DNA from: Planctomycetota bacterium
GTDB lineage: Bacteria; Planctomycetota; Phycisphaerae; Tepidisphaerales; Tepidisphaeraceae
Assembly (NCBI GenBank): GCA_023417885.1
Contig: JAEZED010000110.1
Coordinates: forward strand, 1 to 29,203
Direction: 5' to 3'
DNA length: 29,203 nt
In this document: positions 6,811 to 14,415 of the stretch, one piece after another
Position numbering within the stretch: position 1 is the stretch's first letter
How the letters are laid out: each line of letters opens with the position of its first letter
Program-made: the position numbers and the translations under genes
Notes under the pieces: model-generated
The model's input: only the letters and a program-made list of their open reading frames with translations
The model's database searches: none
Told to the model about the DNA's origin: nothing

Positions 6811-6868
6811 CGGGATCTTGGGTCGCACCCCTTGAGCGCGAACGGACGCCCCCCTACTTTCAGCTCCC

Positions 6869-7498
6869 ATGTCCGGCACCTCGCGCTGGGTAACAAAAAC
6901 GTCCCGGTCGCGCAACGAGCGGTATGACCAGAAGCGCGCATTTCAGCACTGGCTCCGGGATAACCAGGTCTACTTCATCACCGCGTGCTGTCGCGAGCAC
7001 TTCCCTGCCTTCGCCTTGGATCGCGCCAAGCACGTCTTCTGGGAGCGCTTCGACCACTGAACGTCGCGCTTCGGCTACACGCCGTTCGTTACGTCGCTGC
7101 TCGACAACCACTACCACACGCTCGGCTACCTGCGCTCGGGCGCGAACCTGCCGATCATGATGCAGCGCCTGCACGGCTCGATCGCGAAGCTCGTCAACGA
7201 TCTCCTGCCCGAACGCCGTCCAGCGTTCTGGCGCGATCGCCCAAAGGGGCAGGAGTACTTCGACGGGTGCATCCGCGACGAGACGCAATGCCGGCGCGCC
7301 TATCGGTACACGCTCCTGCAGGCGGTGCGATCGGGCATCGTCTCCGACTGGCGTGATTACCCGCACACGCGCGTGAACGTCGAACTCGACCGCGCCGTCC
7401 AACGCGCGCTTCAGTTGGGCGCGTTCCTGCACGGTGTCCCGTACAGGCGCTATGACCAGCGCCGAAACGGGTGCAGACCGGATCACGCACGTGAGTGA
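6869..7498 (+). pseudogene. REP-associated tyrosine (Y1/RAYT-like) transposase, broken by an in-frame TGA
   Basis: A single reading frame of 209 codons runs from the ATG at 6869 to the stop at 7498, except for one in-frame TGA at 7058-7060 (codon 64). Before it lies the Y1-transposase N-terminus, with WLRDNQVYFITACCREH at residues 28-44. After it come the metal-binding HxH motif (H81-Y-H83 in LLDNHYHTLGYL), the FDGCIRDE segment and RRAYRYTLLQAVRSG, which occupies the place of the catalytic-tyrosine helix. The two parts together have the full length expected of a RAYT. Such enzymes mobilise the REP hairpins around them, and five hairpins flank this gene (6494-7739). The simplest reading is a recent nonsense mutation in an otherwise intact gene. 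Readthrough or a sequencing error are alternatives. Confidence 0.85.
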
Positions 7499-7587
7499 CC
7501 GATCGTGTCCGTTTCGGGATCGGGCGTGATGATTCGGATGTAGGATGCGTGGGTCGTTGTAACCGCTTGGAAGGGAGACTCCCGATC

Positions 7588-7601
7588 CCCGCTGAAGCGG
7601 G
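7588..7601. repeat. REP hairpin 4
   Basis: CCCGC-TGAA-GCGGG, same orientation as REP 1, about 90 bases after the transposase stop. The flanks (GATC before, ACCCC after) differ from the other copies. Confidence 0.75.
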
Positions 7602-7725
7602 ACCCCAGATCGGAAAGCGGGAGCGTACGTCAGGACGATCGGAGTAAACTGACCGGAGTAGTTTCGGGCATCCCCACGATCGCGCGACACGATCAGTTCA
7701 GCGCCAGACCTCAAACTGAGACGAG

Positions 7726-7739
7726 CCCGCTTCGGCGGG
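7726..7739. repeat. REP hairpin 5
   Basis: CCCGC-TTCG-GCGGG preceded by GAGACGAG, in the orientation of REP 3, ending 21 bases from the folD stop. It may also serve as a 3' stabilising or terminating structure for folD, which points toward it. The rest of the 262 bases between the transposase and folD holds no gene. Confidence 0.75.
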
Positions 7740-7760
7740 CGGGGAAGGATCTCATCACGG

Positions 7761-8630
7761 TCAATCCCCCCGCGCCAGGATCTCCGCGCTACGCACCGTG
7801 TTGGAGAGGAGCATCGCCACCGTCATCGGGCCCACGCCACCCGGCACCGGCGTGATCCAACCCGCCTTCTCCGTCACGCGCTCGAAGTCCACGTCGCCCA
7901 CCGTCCGCTTCTTCCCCGTCAGCGTCGTCACGCGGTTGATCCCGATGTCCACGATGCACGCGCCCTCGCGCACATGATCCGGCCCGATCAGGTTCGGCCG
8001 GCCCGCAGCGACCACCAGCACCTCCGCCTTGCGCGTGTGCGACTCCAGGTCGCGCGTCTCCTTCTGGCAGATCGTCACCGTCGCCTTCCGCTGCGTCAGC
8101 AGCAGCGCCACCGGCTTCCCCGCGATCTCGCTCGCCCCCACCACGCACGCCTCCGCGCCCTCCAGCTTCACGCCGCTCGATTCGATCAGCTCCACCGCCG
8201 CCCGCGCCGTGCACGGCGCGATCAGCGTCCTTCCGTAAACCACGAAGCCGATGTTCGCCGGGCTCACCCCCTCCACGTCCTTGCGCGGATCGATGCACGA
8301 CTGCATCTCCGTCGCGTCAACGCGCTTCGGCAGCGGCAGGTGCAGCATGATCCCCGTCACCCGGTCGCTCCGGTTCAGCTCCTCGATCCGCTCCGCGACC
8401 GCCCGCTCGTCGGCGTCGGCGGGAAGCTGGTGGAGGTCGTAGTCGATCCCGACCGCCCGGCAGCTCTCCGCTTGCCGATTGGCATAGACCACCGCGCCCG
8501 GCGGCTCTCCCACGAGAATCGCCACCAGGCGCACAGGCTTCCCCGCGGCGCGCAGCGCCTCGGCGCGCCGCTTCGTCTCCGACCGGCTCGCCGCCGCAAG
8601 TGCCACGCCGTCAAGAATCTTCGCTGCCAT
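7761..8630 (-). CDS. folD: FolD-family methylene-THF dehydrogenase (cyclohydrolase residues altered)
   Basis: FolD normally oxidises methylenetetrahydrofolate and hydrolyses the methenyl product in one-carbon metabolism. At 289 residues the length is normal. Clear family motifs are DPRKDVEG (residues 114-121, with the conserved Asp at 118), PCTARAAVELI, GASEIAGKPVALLL (165-178, Rossmann nucleotide-binding region) and the C-terminal PVPGGVGPMTVAMLLSNT. Two catalytic positions differ. In the usual YVxxK motif the protein reads YANRQ, so the essential lysine (K54 in E. coli, K56 in human) is Q53. In the usual VQLPLP motif it reads LHLPLP, so the glutamine (Q100 in human) is H97. The lysine is known to be needed for the cyclohydrolase step. 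The product may be a dehydrogenase only, or use altered chemistry. The kinase gene lies 45 bases upstream in the same direction. Confidence 0.93.
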   Translation of the reverse strand: MAAKILDGVALAAASRSETKRRAEALRAAGKPVRLVAILVGEPPGAVVYANRQAESCRAVGIDYDLHQLPADADERAVAERIEELNRSDRVTGIMLHLPLPKRVDATEMQSCIDPRKDVEGVSPANIGFVVYGRTLIAPCTARAAVELIESSGVKLEGAEACVVGASEIAGKPVALLLTQRKATVTICQKETRDLESHTRKAEVLVVAAGRPNLIGPDHVREGACIVDIGINRVTTLTGKKRTVGDVDFERVTEKAGWITPVPGGVGPMTVAMLLSNTVRSAEILARGD

Positions 8631-8675
8631 CGTCTGCCGAGTATATTGGCGGGAACGCAGGACGCCCGTCTGGCC

Positions 8676-10169
8676 TCACGATGCGCGCGCAGTGCCCCGC
8701 CCGGCTGCGGCCGGCTCGGCGCCCGAGGGCGCGGGCCGGCTCTGAGGCAAACGCACCTCGAAGACGCTCCCCTGGCCCGGGCGGCTCTCGACGCGCACTG
8801 TTCCTCCCAGCGCGTTCACCGCGTGCTTGACGATGGAGAGGCCCAGGCCCGTCCCGCGCCCGCTGACGCGCGGGTTGGTGCCGGTCCGGGCCGGATCCAC
8901 CTGGTAGAAGCGCTCGAAGACGCGGTCGAGGTGCTCGGTCGGGATGCCGATGCCCGTGTCCTCCACGCGCACCACCAATTCCGCGCCCTTTTGCTCGCCT
9001 TCCCCCGCTGGCGCCGCGCCGGGGCCCTCCGGTGCGCGCAGGTGCATCCGCACGCGCACCACCCCGCGCTCCGGTGTGTACTTGATCCCGTTCTCCACGA
9101 GGTTCTTCAGCGCCAGCATCAGCAGCCGGCGATCGCTCGTAAACCTCCCCCCTCCCGAGCCCGTGAGCAACGCTCGCGCGGAACCCTCCTCCCCCTCCAC
9201 CGATTCCCCCTCCCCCGGCAATTCCAACTCGATCCCCTTCTGCTGCGCCATCGGCTGCAGCGCCTGGCGAAGCTCGCCGGAGACCTCCGCAACCGAGAGC
9301 TCCTCCAGCGCCGGCCGCACGTCCGGCGACTCCACGCGCGACAGGTCCAGCAGGTCGCGCAGCATCTCCTCCAGCCGCTGGAGCTGCCCGCCGATGATCT
9401 CCATGCACCGGTGCGCCGCACGCCGATCCTCCTCCGACAACGGCCCGCCGCTCGCCGTCAACTCCTGCATCGTCTCGAAGGCCGACTTGATGCCCGCGAT
9501 CGGCGTGCGCAACTCGTGCCCGGCGTTGGCGACGAAGTCCGTCTTCATGCGCAGCAGCTGGTCCATCGTCGTCACGTCGCGCAGCACGACCAGCACGCCG
9601 CCCGCCTCCGTCCGCGTCGCCACCGCCTGGTATGCCAGGCGCTTCCCGCCGCGGCTCAGGCGCACCGGCCGGCGCAGCGGCAGCGCCGGCGTGCCGTCAT
9701 CGCGCTTCTGGCCCGGCCTGAGGCGCGATGCTTCGTCGAAGACCGACAGCACCGCCGGATCCGTCACGGCCGCCTCGAGCTGCTCTCCCAGCGCCTGCTC
9801 GCGGGAGACGCCCAGCAGCTCGGCGGCCGGCTTGTTCATGCGGATCACCTTGCGCCGCGTATCGGCCAGCATCAGCGGATCCGGAAGCGAATCGACCAGG
9901 GCCTCGAGGTCTCCCTTTTGCCGGGAGAGGTCCTTGAGCTGCCGGAGGGTCTGCTCGGCGGTGTCGTTGACGAGTTCGCCGAGCCGTCGCACGTCCTCGA
10001 GGGCGGCGGGAGTGACATCGGCGCGCTCGCGCCAGTTTCCCTGCTTGAAGGCCTCGGCGGTGTCGCGCAGTTCGCGGATGGCCCGGCGGGTGGGGAGGTT
10101 CAGCAGCGCCGCGACGCCAGCGCCGGCGAGGCCGGCCATCAGCATCAGCCCGATCGTGATCCAGCTCAT
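8676..10169 (-). CDS. PhoR-like sensor histidine kinase
   Basis: A membrane-anchored kinase of 497 residues. One N-terminal transmembrane helix (about 5-24) is followed directly by a HAMP-like or linker region, so there is no periplasmic sensor loop. A PAS domain follows (about 85-205, LVDSLPDPLMLADTRRKVI). The HisKA domain has the phospho-acceptor H218 in FVANAGHELRTP. The HATPase domain has the N box (LKNLVENGIKYT, N360), the G1 box VEDTGIGIP (402-410) and the G2 box GRGTGLGLSIV (438-448). This is the layout of PhoR-type kinases. Residues 329-338 come from a palindromic DNA repeat (9160-9181) inserted between the dimerisation and ATPase domains. A likely partner is the response regulator at 2565-3335, now about 5 kb away on the other strand. 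folD follows downstream. Confidence 0.92.
   Translation of the reverse strand: MSWITIGLMLMAGLAGAGVAALLNLPTRRAIRELRDTAEAFKQGNWRERADVTPAALEDVRRLGELVNDTAEQTLRQLKDLSRQKGDLEALVDSLPDPLMLADTRRKVIRMNKPAAELLGVSREQALGEQLEAAVTDPAVLSVFDEASRLRPGQKRDDGTPALPLRRPVRLSRGGKRLAYQAVATRTEAGGVLVVLRDVTTMDQLLRMKTDFVANAGHELRTPIAGIKSAFETMQELTASGGPLSEEDRRAAHRCMEIIGGQLQRLEEMLRDLLDLSRVESPDVRPALEELSVAEVSGELRQALQPMAQQKGIELELPGEGESVEGEEGSARALLTGSGGGRFTSDRRLLMLALKNLVENGIKYTPERGVVRVRMHLRAPEGPGAAPAGEGEQKGAELVVRVEDTGIGIPTEHLDRVFERFYQVDPARTGTNPRVSGRGTGLGLSIVKHAVNALGGTVRVESRPGQGSVFEVRLPQSRPAPSGAEPAAAGRGTARAS
9160..9181. repeat. 22-bp palindromic repeat, copy C (inside kinase gene)
   Basis: On the minus strand it reads CCGCG-CGAGCGTTGCTCACGGG, differing at two of 22 bases from intergenic copy B (2351-2372). 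It is translated in frame as part of GSARALLTGS in the linker before the ATPase domain. Relative to its reading frame it is in the opposite orientation to copy A in the DUF971 gene. Confidence 0.6.
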
Positions 10170-10217
10170 GGCCAGAGCCTATCCGAACTTTCCAAATCGC
10201 TCGACCGGCGGGACGGG

Positions 10218-11708
10218 TCACGATCCGGGCGCGTCGCCGGCCACCGCCGGCACGGGATCTGCCAGCACGCCTGTTTCTCCTTCCGTCCGGGCGATGGTCA
10301 CGGCGCCGACGCTGTCGCTGAAGATGTTGACGGCGGTGCGGCACATGTCGAGCGGGCGGTCGAAGACGAAGAGCAGGCCCATGCCGGCGACGAGGGTGAC
10401 GCCCTCCGGCAGCGTGCCGGGCGGCAGGGCATTCTCGACGCCCTGGAGGATGACGATGATCGCGACGAGGCTGGCCGCGGGAACGCCGGCGACGCCGATG
10501 CTCGTCAGCAGCGCGACGATGACGATCATGAACTGCTGGGCGAAGCCGAGCTCGATGCCGAAGGCCTGGCAGATGAAGATGGCGGCCACGCACTCGTAGA
10601 GGGCGGTGCCGTCCATGTTGACGGTGGCCCCGAGCGGCAGGACGAAACTGGCGGTCTTGTTGCTGACGCCGGCGCGCTTCTCGACGCAGTCCATGGTCAC
10701 CGGCAGCGTCGCATTGCTGCTGGCGGTGGAGAACGCGGTGACGAGGGCGGGAAGCATCGCCTTGTAGTGCCGCAGTGGGTTGACGCGCGCCACCAGCGCC
10801 AGCACGAGCGACATCGTGATCGTGATGTGCAGCAGCAGCCCCGCGAAGGTGATGCCGGCGAAGGTGCCGATGCCGGTTATGAACTCCGCGAACCGGTCGT
10901 CGGGAGCCAGCTTCGCATACTGCTCCGCCACCGTCACCACCAGCAGCGCCAGCACGCCGATCGGGGCCAGGCAGAGGACGATGCCGGTGATCTTGAAGGT
11001 GATGTCATACACCCCCTGTACGAAGCTGAGGATCACCTCCTGCGGCCGGCCGTCGGCGCGGGCCAGGAAGTACCCGACGAACATGCTCACGATGATGAGC
11101 CCGAGCAGCTGCCCGTTGGCGGCGGCGTCGATGACGTTCGGCGGAACCATCTGCCGGAAGACGCTGAGAAAATCGCTTGCGGTGCGTCCGCCGGCGCGGG
11201 ATTCGACGGTCGCCTGGTCTTCCTCGAACGCGCTGATGTCCTCGCCGAGGAGGATGCCGGTGCCGTCGGGCCCGAAGCCGGGGCGGAAGATGTCCACCAG
11301 CACCAGCCCGATCAGGATGGCGATCAGGCTGGTGACCATGTAGTAGGTGAGCGTCTTCGCCCCCAGTCGGCCGAACCCCTCGCCCGAGCCCATCCCCGCC
11401 ACCGCGAGGATGATGCTGCTGGTGACGAGCGGGACGATGATGAGCTGGAGCCCCTGGATGAACAGGTCGCCCAGCAGGTCGAAAAGCAGGAAGAGGAAGT
11501 GGTTCGTGATCGTCCCGACGGCGGCGCGGGAGGCGTTCTCCGTTCCCTCGGGAACCTGCTGCACCGCCCAGACGCCCATCGCCCAGCCGATCAGCGAGCC
11601 GATGACGAGGCCGAGCAGGATCTGCCAGTGCAGCGGCCAGCGCCAAACCTGCCAGGGGGCGGGGCGTGGTTTGGGGGAGGTGACGTCCTCGCGTACCGGC
11701 TGGGTCAT
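10218..11708 (-). CDS. Dicarboxylate/amino acid:cation symporter (SDF/DAACS family)
   Basis: A secondary transporter of the GltP/DctA/SdcS type in the inner membrane, taking up glutamate, aspartate or C4-dicarboxylates with sodium or protons. Substrate-binding signatures are visible: SSNATLPVTMDCVEK (re-entrant loop HP1), LGATVNMDGTALYE (the NMDGT motif of TM7) and GVAGVPAASLVAI (HP2). About eight long hydrophobic segments are present, and 496 residues is slightly longer than typical. An insert between the early helices (GILLGEDISAFEEDQATVESRAG) enlarges an external loop. The ATG at 11708 is chosen because it leaves a short basic cytoplasmic tail before WPLHWQILLGLVIG. An ATG 12 codons upstream (11744) is possible and would bring the gene within 14 bases of the ribbon-helix-helix gene. 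The exact substrate cannot be read from the sequence. Confidence 0.9.
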   Translation of the reverse strand: MTQPVREDVTSPKPRPAPWQVWRWPLHWQILLGLVIGSLIGWAMGVWAVQQVPEGTENASRAAVGTITNHFLFLLFDLLGDLFIQGLQLIIVPLVTSSIILAVAGMGSGEGFGRLGAKTLTYYMVTSLIAILIGLVLVDIFRPGFGPDGTGILLGEDISAFEEDQATVESRAGGRTASDFLSVFRQMVPPNVIDAAANGQLLGLIIVSMFVGYFLARADGRPQEVILSFVQGVYDITFKITGIVLCLAPIGVLALLVVTVAEQYAKLAPDDRFAEFITGIGTFAGITFAGLLLHITITMSLVLALVARVNPLRHYKAMLPALVTAFSTASSNATLPVTMDCVEKRAGVSNKTASFVLPLGATVNMDGTALYECVAAIFICQAFGIELGFAQQFMIVIVALLTSIGVAGVPAASLVAIIVILQGVENALPPGTLPEGVTLVAGMGLLFVFDRPLDMCRTAVNIFSDSVGAVTIARTEGETGVLADPVPAVAGDAPGS

Positions 11709-11758
11709 GCCGGCAATGTAACGCGATCGGCGACGCTCATCCATTCACGCCGAAGCGA

Positions 11759-11953
11759 TCAGTCCCGCGGCCTCTTCGACTGCTGCTGCGGCTTCTCGCC
11801 CGGGTCCTTCATGCGGCCGCGCTCCACGAGGCAGCGGCGGAGCACCCACTCGATCTGCCCGTTGAGGCTGCGCAGGTCGTCGTCGGCCCACTTCTGGAGC
11901 GCCTCCAGTACGGCGGGGTCGATGCGGAGCAGGAATGGCTTGCGCTGGGCCAC
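11759..11953 (-). CDS. Small Arc-like ribbon-helix-helix protein
   Basis: A 64-residue protein starting at GTG. An RHH DNA-binding fold is suggested by the short strand KPFLLRID followed by helices AVLEALQKWADDDL and SLNGQIEWVLRRCLVERGR; NGQIE in the second helix resembles Arc and HicB-like antitoxins. The C-terminus is a charged, Gln/Lys-rich tail. Small RHH genes of this type are commonly found directly downstream of this SPFH subtype. The pair is also adjacent here (88-bp spacing, same strand), so a shared function is likely. It might regulate the SPFH promoter through the palindrome at 12932-12949, or act on something else. No toxin gene is present. The region upstream of the start is pyrimidine-rich with no ribosome binding site. 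Confidence 0.8.
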   Translation of the reverse strand: MAQRKPFLLRIDPAVLEALQKWADDDLRSLNGQIEWVLRRCLVERGRMKDPGEKPQQQSKRPRD

Positions 11954-11994
11954 GGAAGACAGGGAGGAAGGTGGAGGGCTGAAGGAGGAACTAG

Positions 11995-12032
11995 CGGAGG
12001 GAGGCTCGGGCGCTTCGGCCTTCCTCCCTCCG
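11995..12032. promoter_or_regulatory. Hairpin between SPFH and RHH genes
   Basis: A perfect 10-bp stem, CGGAGGGAGG (11995-12004) and CCTCCCTCCG (12023-12032), with an 18-base loop, begins 10 bases after the SPFH stop in the direction of transcription. No T-tract follows. It may reduce read-through into the RHH gene or stabilise the upstream message. Confidence 0.45.
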
Positions 12033-12041
12033 CCTTTCGGG

Positions 12042-12908
12042 CTAATGGTGCAGCGTTCCGGTGTTGACGACCGGCTGGGCGTTGCTCTCGCCGCAGAGGA
12101 CGACCAGCAGGTTGCTGACCATGGCCGCCTTGCGCTCCTCGTCCAGCTCGACGATGTTCTGCTTCGACAGGCTGTTGAGCGCGGTTTCGACCATGCCGAC
12201 GGCGCCTTCGACGATCTTCTGCCGGGCGGCGACGACGGCGCTGGCCTGCTGGCGGCGGAGCATCGCCTGGGCGATCTCCGGCGCGTAGGCGAGGTGGCTG
12301 ATGCGAGCCTCGATCACCTCGACGCCCGCCTTCATGAGCCGGTCCTGCACTTCGTGCTTGAGCTGCTCGGCGATCTCCATGGCGTTGGCGCGCAGCGACA
12401 TCTGGGCGTCGTTGTGCGCGTCGTAGGGGTACTGCGTGGCGAGGTTGCGGACGGCGGCCTCGGTCTGGACGCGGACGTAGTTCTCGTAGTCATCCACCTC
12501 GAAGGCAGCCTCGGCGGTGTCGACGACCTTCCAGACGACGATGGCGCCGATCTCGATGGGGTTTCCGTCGTGATCGTTGACCTTGAGCTTGGCGGACTCG
12601 AAGTTGCGGACGCGAAGGGAGATCTTGTGCTTGGTGAGGAAGGGGTTGGCCCACCGCAGCCCCGGCTGCTTGGCGGTTCCGACGTACTTGCCGAAGAGCT
12701 GGAGAACCTTGGCTTCGTTGGGCGCGACGGTGAAGGTGCCGAAGAGGAGGACGAACAGGACGACGCCGAGGGGGATGATCAGGATCAGCAGCAGCGGCAT
12801 GTCCTCGGCGACGAGGACGGCCGCCAGGCCGCAGAGAAGCAGCCCGACGAGCAGCCCGAGAAGGTAGGGCAGACCGGGGGCGGCATGATGTTCACGTTCG
12901 ACCAGCAT
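12042..12908 (-). CDS. SPFH/band 7 domain membrane protein
   Basis: A 288-residue member of the SPFH (stomatin/prohibitin/flotillin) superfamily. These proteins form large membrane-bound rings or scaffolds. Two hydrophobic segments occupy residues about 15-58. The SPFH domain then starts at TVAPNEAKVLQLFGKYVG and runs through PGLRWANPF, VNDHDGNPIEIGAIVVWKV, DDYENYVRVQTEAAVRNLA and IEARISHLAYAPEIAQAMLRRQQA, followed by an alpha-helical QKIVEGAVGMVE region. The C-terminal VVLCG...AQPVVNTGTL ending is typical of the subtype that travels with an RHH gene, as found next door. A strong AAAGGAGG ribosome binding site precedes the ATG, and the palindrome at 12932-12949 lies just upstream. The role is unknown; envelope stress or membrane quality control is a reasonable guess. 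Confidence 0.92.
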   Translation of the reverse strand: MLVEREHHAAPGLPYLLGLLVGLLLCGLAAVLVAEDMPLLLILIIPLGVVLFVLLFGTFTVAPNEAKVLQLFGKYVGTAKQPGLRWANPFLTKHKISLRVRNFESAKLKVNDHDGNPIEIGAIVVWKVVDTAEAAFEVDDYENYVRVQTEAAVRNLATQYPYDAHNDAQMSLRANAMEIAEQLKHEVQDRLMKAGVEVIEARISHLAYAPEIAQAMLRRQQASAVVAARQKIVEGAVGMVETALNSLSKQNIVELDEERKAAMVSNLLVVLCGESNAQPVVNTGTLHH

Positions 12909-12931
12909 GGAAGAAGCCTCCTTTGTGATAA

Positions 12932-12949
12932 CAATGTGATATCACATTG
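12932..12949. promoter_or_regulatory. Perfect 18-bp palindromic operator upstream of SPFH gene
   Basis: CAATGTGATATCACATTG is fully self-complementary, and its half-site TGTGATA recurs at 12924-12930, 11 bases away. It lies about 24-41 bases upstream of the SPFH start, over the probable promoter or leader, and stands out as AT-rich. Such a site most likely binds a dimeric repressor. The linked RHH protein or an unlinked GntR- or CRP-like regulator are candidates. Confidence 0.65.
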
Positions 12950-13061
12950 AAATCCCCGCGGCAAGGGGGAGTTGCGGGAAATTTTTCTTGGAGGGGTGGC
13001 CTGGTGCTCGTGGTGGCGGCTGGCCCCGGTGCGGGGGGAGGGGGCGTTACACTGCCTCACG

Positions 13062-13829
13062 ATGGACGGAACGACCCTGCACGAACCGCACGCGCCCAGT
13101 CGCGCCCAGCTGGTCTACCTCTGGCTCGCCGCCGTGAATGTCACGGCGCTGCTGCTGGCCAACATCGTGGGCGTCAAGCTCTTCGTCTTTCGCGACGTCA
13201 ACCTGGGCTTCGCGTCGGTCGATGTCGAGCACACGATCGGGATGCTCCCGTTCCCGATAACGTTCCTGCTGACCGACCTGCTCAACGAGTACTACGGCCG
13301 GCGCGCTACGCGGCGTGTCGCCTACATCGCCTTCTCCATGGCGGCGCTGGCCTGGGCGCTGCTCTGGCTCTCGCGACAGTTTCCGACGCTCGAAGGGATT
13401 CCGGGCACGGCGACCGAGGAGGCCTACGAGCTCATCTTTGGGGCCAGCAGCCTGATGTACCTGGCGTCGATCACCGCCTTTCTCATCGGCTCGCTGCTGG
13501 ACATCTCCCTCTTCGGCCTGTTCAAGCGCATCACGGGCGGACGCTTCGTCTGGCTGCGCGCCACGGGGAGCACTGTCATCAGCCAGCTCTTCGACAGCCT
13601 GATCATCACGTTTCTCTTCTTCTACATCTTCCCGCGGCTGATGGGGCAGGAGTCGGCCACGTTCTCCTTCACGCTCAAGACGGCCTTCACCGGCTACATC
13701 CTGAAGTTCGTGATCGCCGTGGTGCTCACGCCCCTGATCTACGCCGGCCGCGCCCTCCTGCGCGACGTCGTGGGCCTGCGCCCGCTGCCCGTGGACGTGA
13801 ACCGCCTGCCGGAGGCCGCCGGATCGTGA
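13062..13829 (+). CDS. Queuosine precursor transporter (YhhQ/VUT family)
   Basis: A 255-residue inner-membrane protein of the vitamin-uptake-transporter family, which imports queuosine precursors such as preQ0/preQ1 for tRNA modification. About six hydrophobic helices are visible. The family signature DLLNEYYGRR (residues 72-81) and the RATGSTVISQLFDSLI segment near the fifth helix are present. The ATG at 13062 gives a short hydrophilic tail before the first helix; an in-frame ATG 30 codons upstream would run into the SPFH promoter area. The gene is divergent from the SPFH gene. No queuosine biosynthesis gene is nearby. Confidence 0.87.
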   Translation: MDGTTLHEPHAPSRAQLVYLWLAAVNVTALLLANIVGVKLFVFRDVNLGFASVDVEHTIGMLPFPITFLLTDLLNEYYGRRATRRVAYIAFSMAALAWALLWLSRQFPTLEGIPGTATEEAYELIFGASSLMYLASITAFLIGSLLDISLFGLFKRITGGRFVWLRATGSTVISQLFDSLIITFLFFYIFPRLMGQESATFSFTLKTAFTGYILKFVIAVVLTPLIYAGRALLRDVVGLRPLPVDVNRLPEAAGS

Positions 13830-13893
13830 CCCATCCGCACGAACGGCGGCCCGGGGGTGCAACTCGCCCGCCGCGGCGCGGGTGAAATTGAGC

Positions 13894-14373
13894 ATGGCGA
13901 CCGCAACGACAAGCGCCGTGGATCACCGCCGGATCGCGGCGGAGCTTTTCAACGAGGTCTGGCGGCTCCTGGATCTGCCGGAGCGATCGGGCGAGCAGGA
14001 GCTGGAGATGGTTCACGCGGCGCACGCCTCGCGGCACCACTGGGGCGTGGCGGGGGATGCGCGGAACCACGCCATCGGCGAATGGCAGCTCTCCCGCGTC
14101 TACGCGACGCTGCGGCGTCCGGAGCCGGCGCGCTACCACGCGGAGCAGGCCCTGCGCCTGGCACGGGAGCATGACCTGGGGGCATTTCTCACCGCCTGCG
14201 CCCACGAGGCGCTGGCCCGCGCCGCGATGATGGCGGGGGACCCCGCCGCATTCGACGCCGAGGTGGCTGCCGCGGAGGCGGCGGGCGCCGGAATCGCCGA
14301 CGAGGAGGAGCGCCAGGTCTGGCGATCGGACATGGATCAGCTCGTGAGGCCGGATGCGGTGCCTGCGGCATGA
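13894..14373 (+). CDS. TPR-like protein of unknown function
   Basis: A 159-residue, wholly alpha-helical, probably cytoplasmic protein. The segment running from LFNEVWRLLD to MVHAAHASRHHWGVAG, then GEWQLSRVYATLRRPEPARYHAEQAL and HEALARAAMMAGD, follows the spacing of two to three tetratricopeptide-like helix pairs. Similar small proteins with an HAAHASRxHW motif are widespread and unassigned. The conserved histidines in that motif could bind a ligand, but no reaction is known. The ATG at 13894 is preferred to a GTG four codons upstream. It follows the transporter gene by 64 bases and may be co-transcribed. Confidence 0.72.
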   Translation: MATATTSAVDHRRIAAELFNEVWRLLDLPERSGEQELEMVHAAHASRHHWGVAGDARNHAIGEWQLSRVYATLRRPEPARYHAEQALRLAREHDLGAFLTACAHEALARAAMMAGDPAAFDAEVAAAEAAGAGIADEEERQVWRSDMDQLVRPDAVPAA

Positions 14374-14415
14374 TGCCCGGCCCGCGCGGGCGCCCCGGGG
14401 GCTAACGTAGGGGCG

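Larger units (their letters stand above)
6502..6868. other. Gene-free stretch bounded by inverted REP copies
   Basis: These 367 bases between the sigma factor and the transposase remnant hold no credible gene on either strand. They contain REP hairpins 2 and 3 and end just before the transposase ATG. Together with REP 1 this forms a roughly 330-base unit flanked by inverted REPs, the layout known as a BIME in enterobacteria. Confidence 0.6.

Noticed and set aside
11759..11953. RHH protein as antitoxin of a toxin-antitoxin pair
   Set aside because: No toxin-like gene is adjacent. The neighbours are a symporter and an SPFH protein, and the RHH gene is a recurrent SPFH companion.
7974..12950. 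A 1658-codon open frame on the plus strand through folD, the kinase, the symporter and SPFH
   Set aside because: It is an antisense shadow caused by the GC-rich codon bias. The minus strand encodes well-recognised proteins throughout, and the translated frame is low-complexity Arg/His/Asp text without domains.
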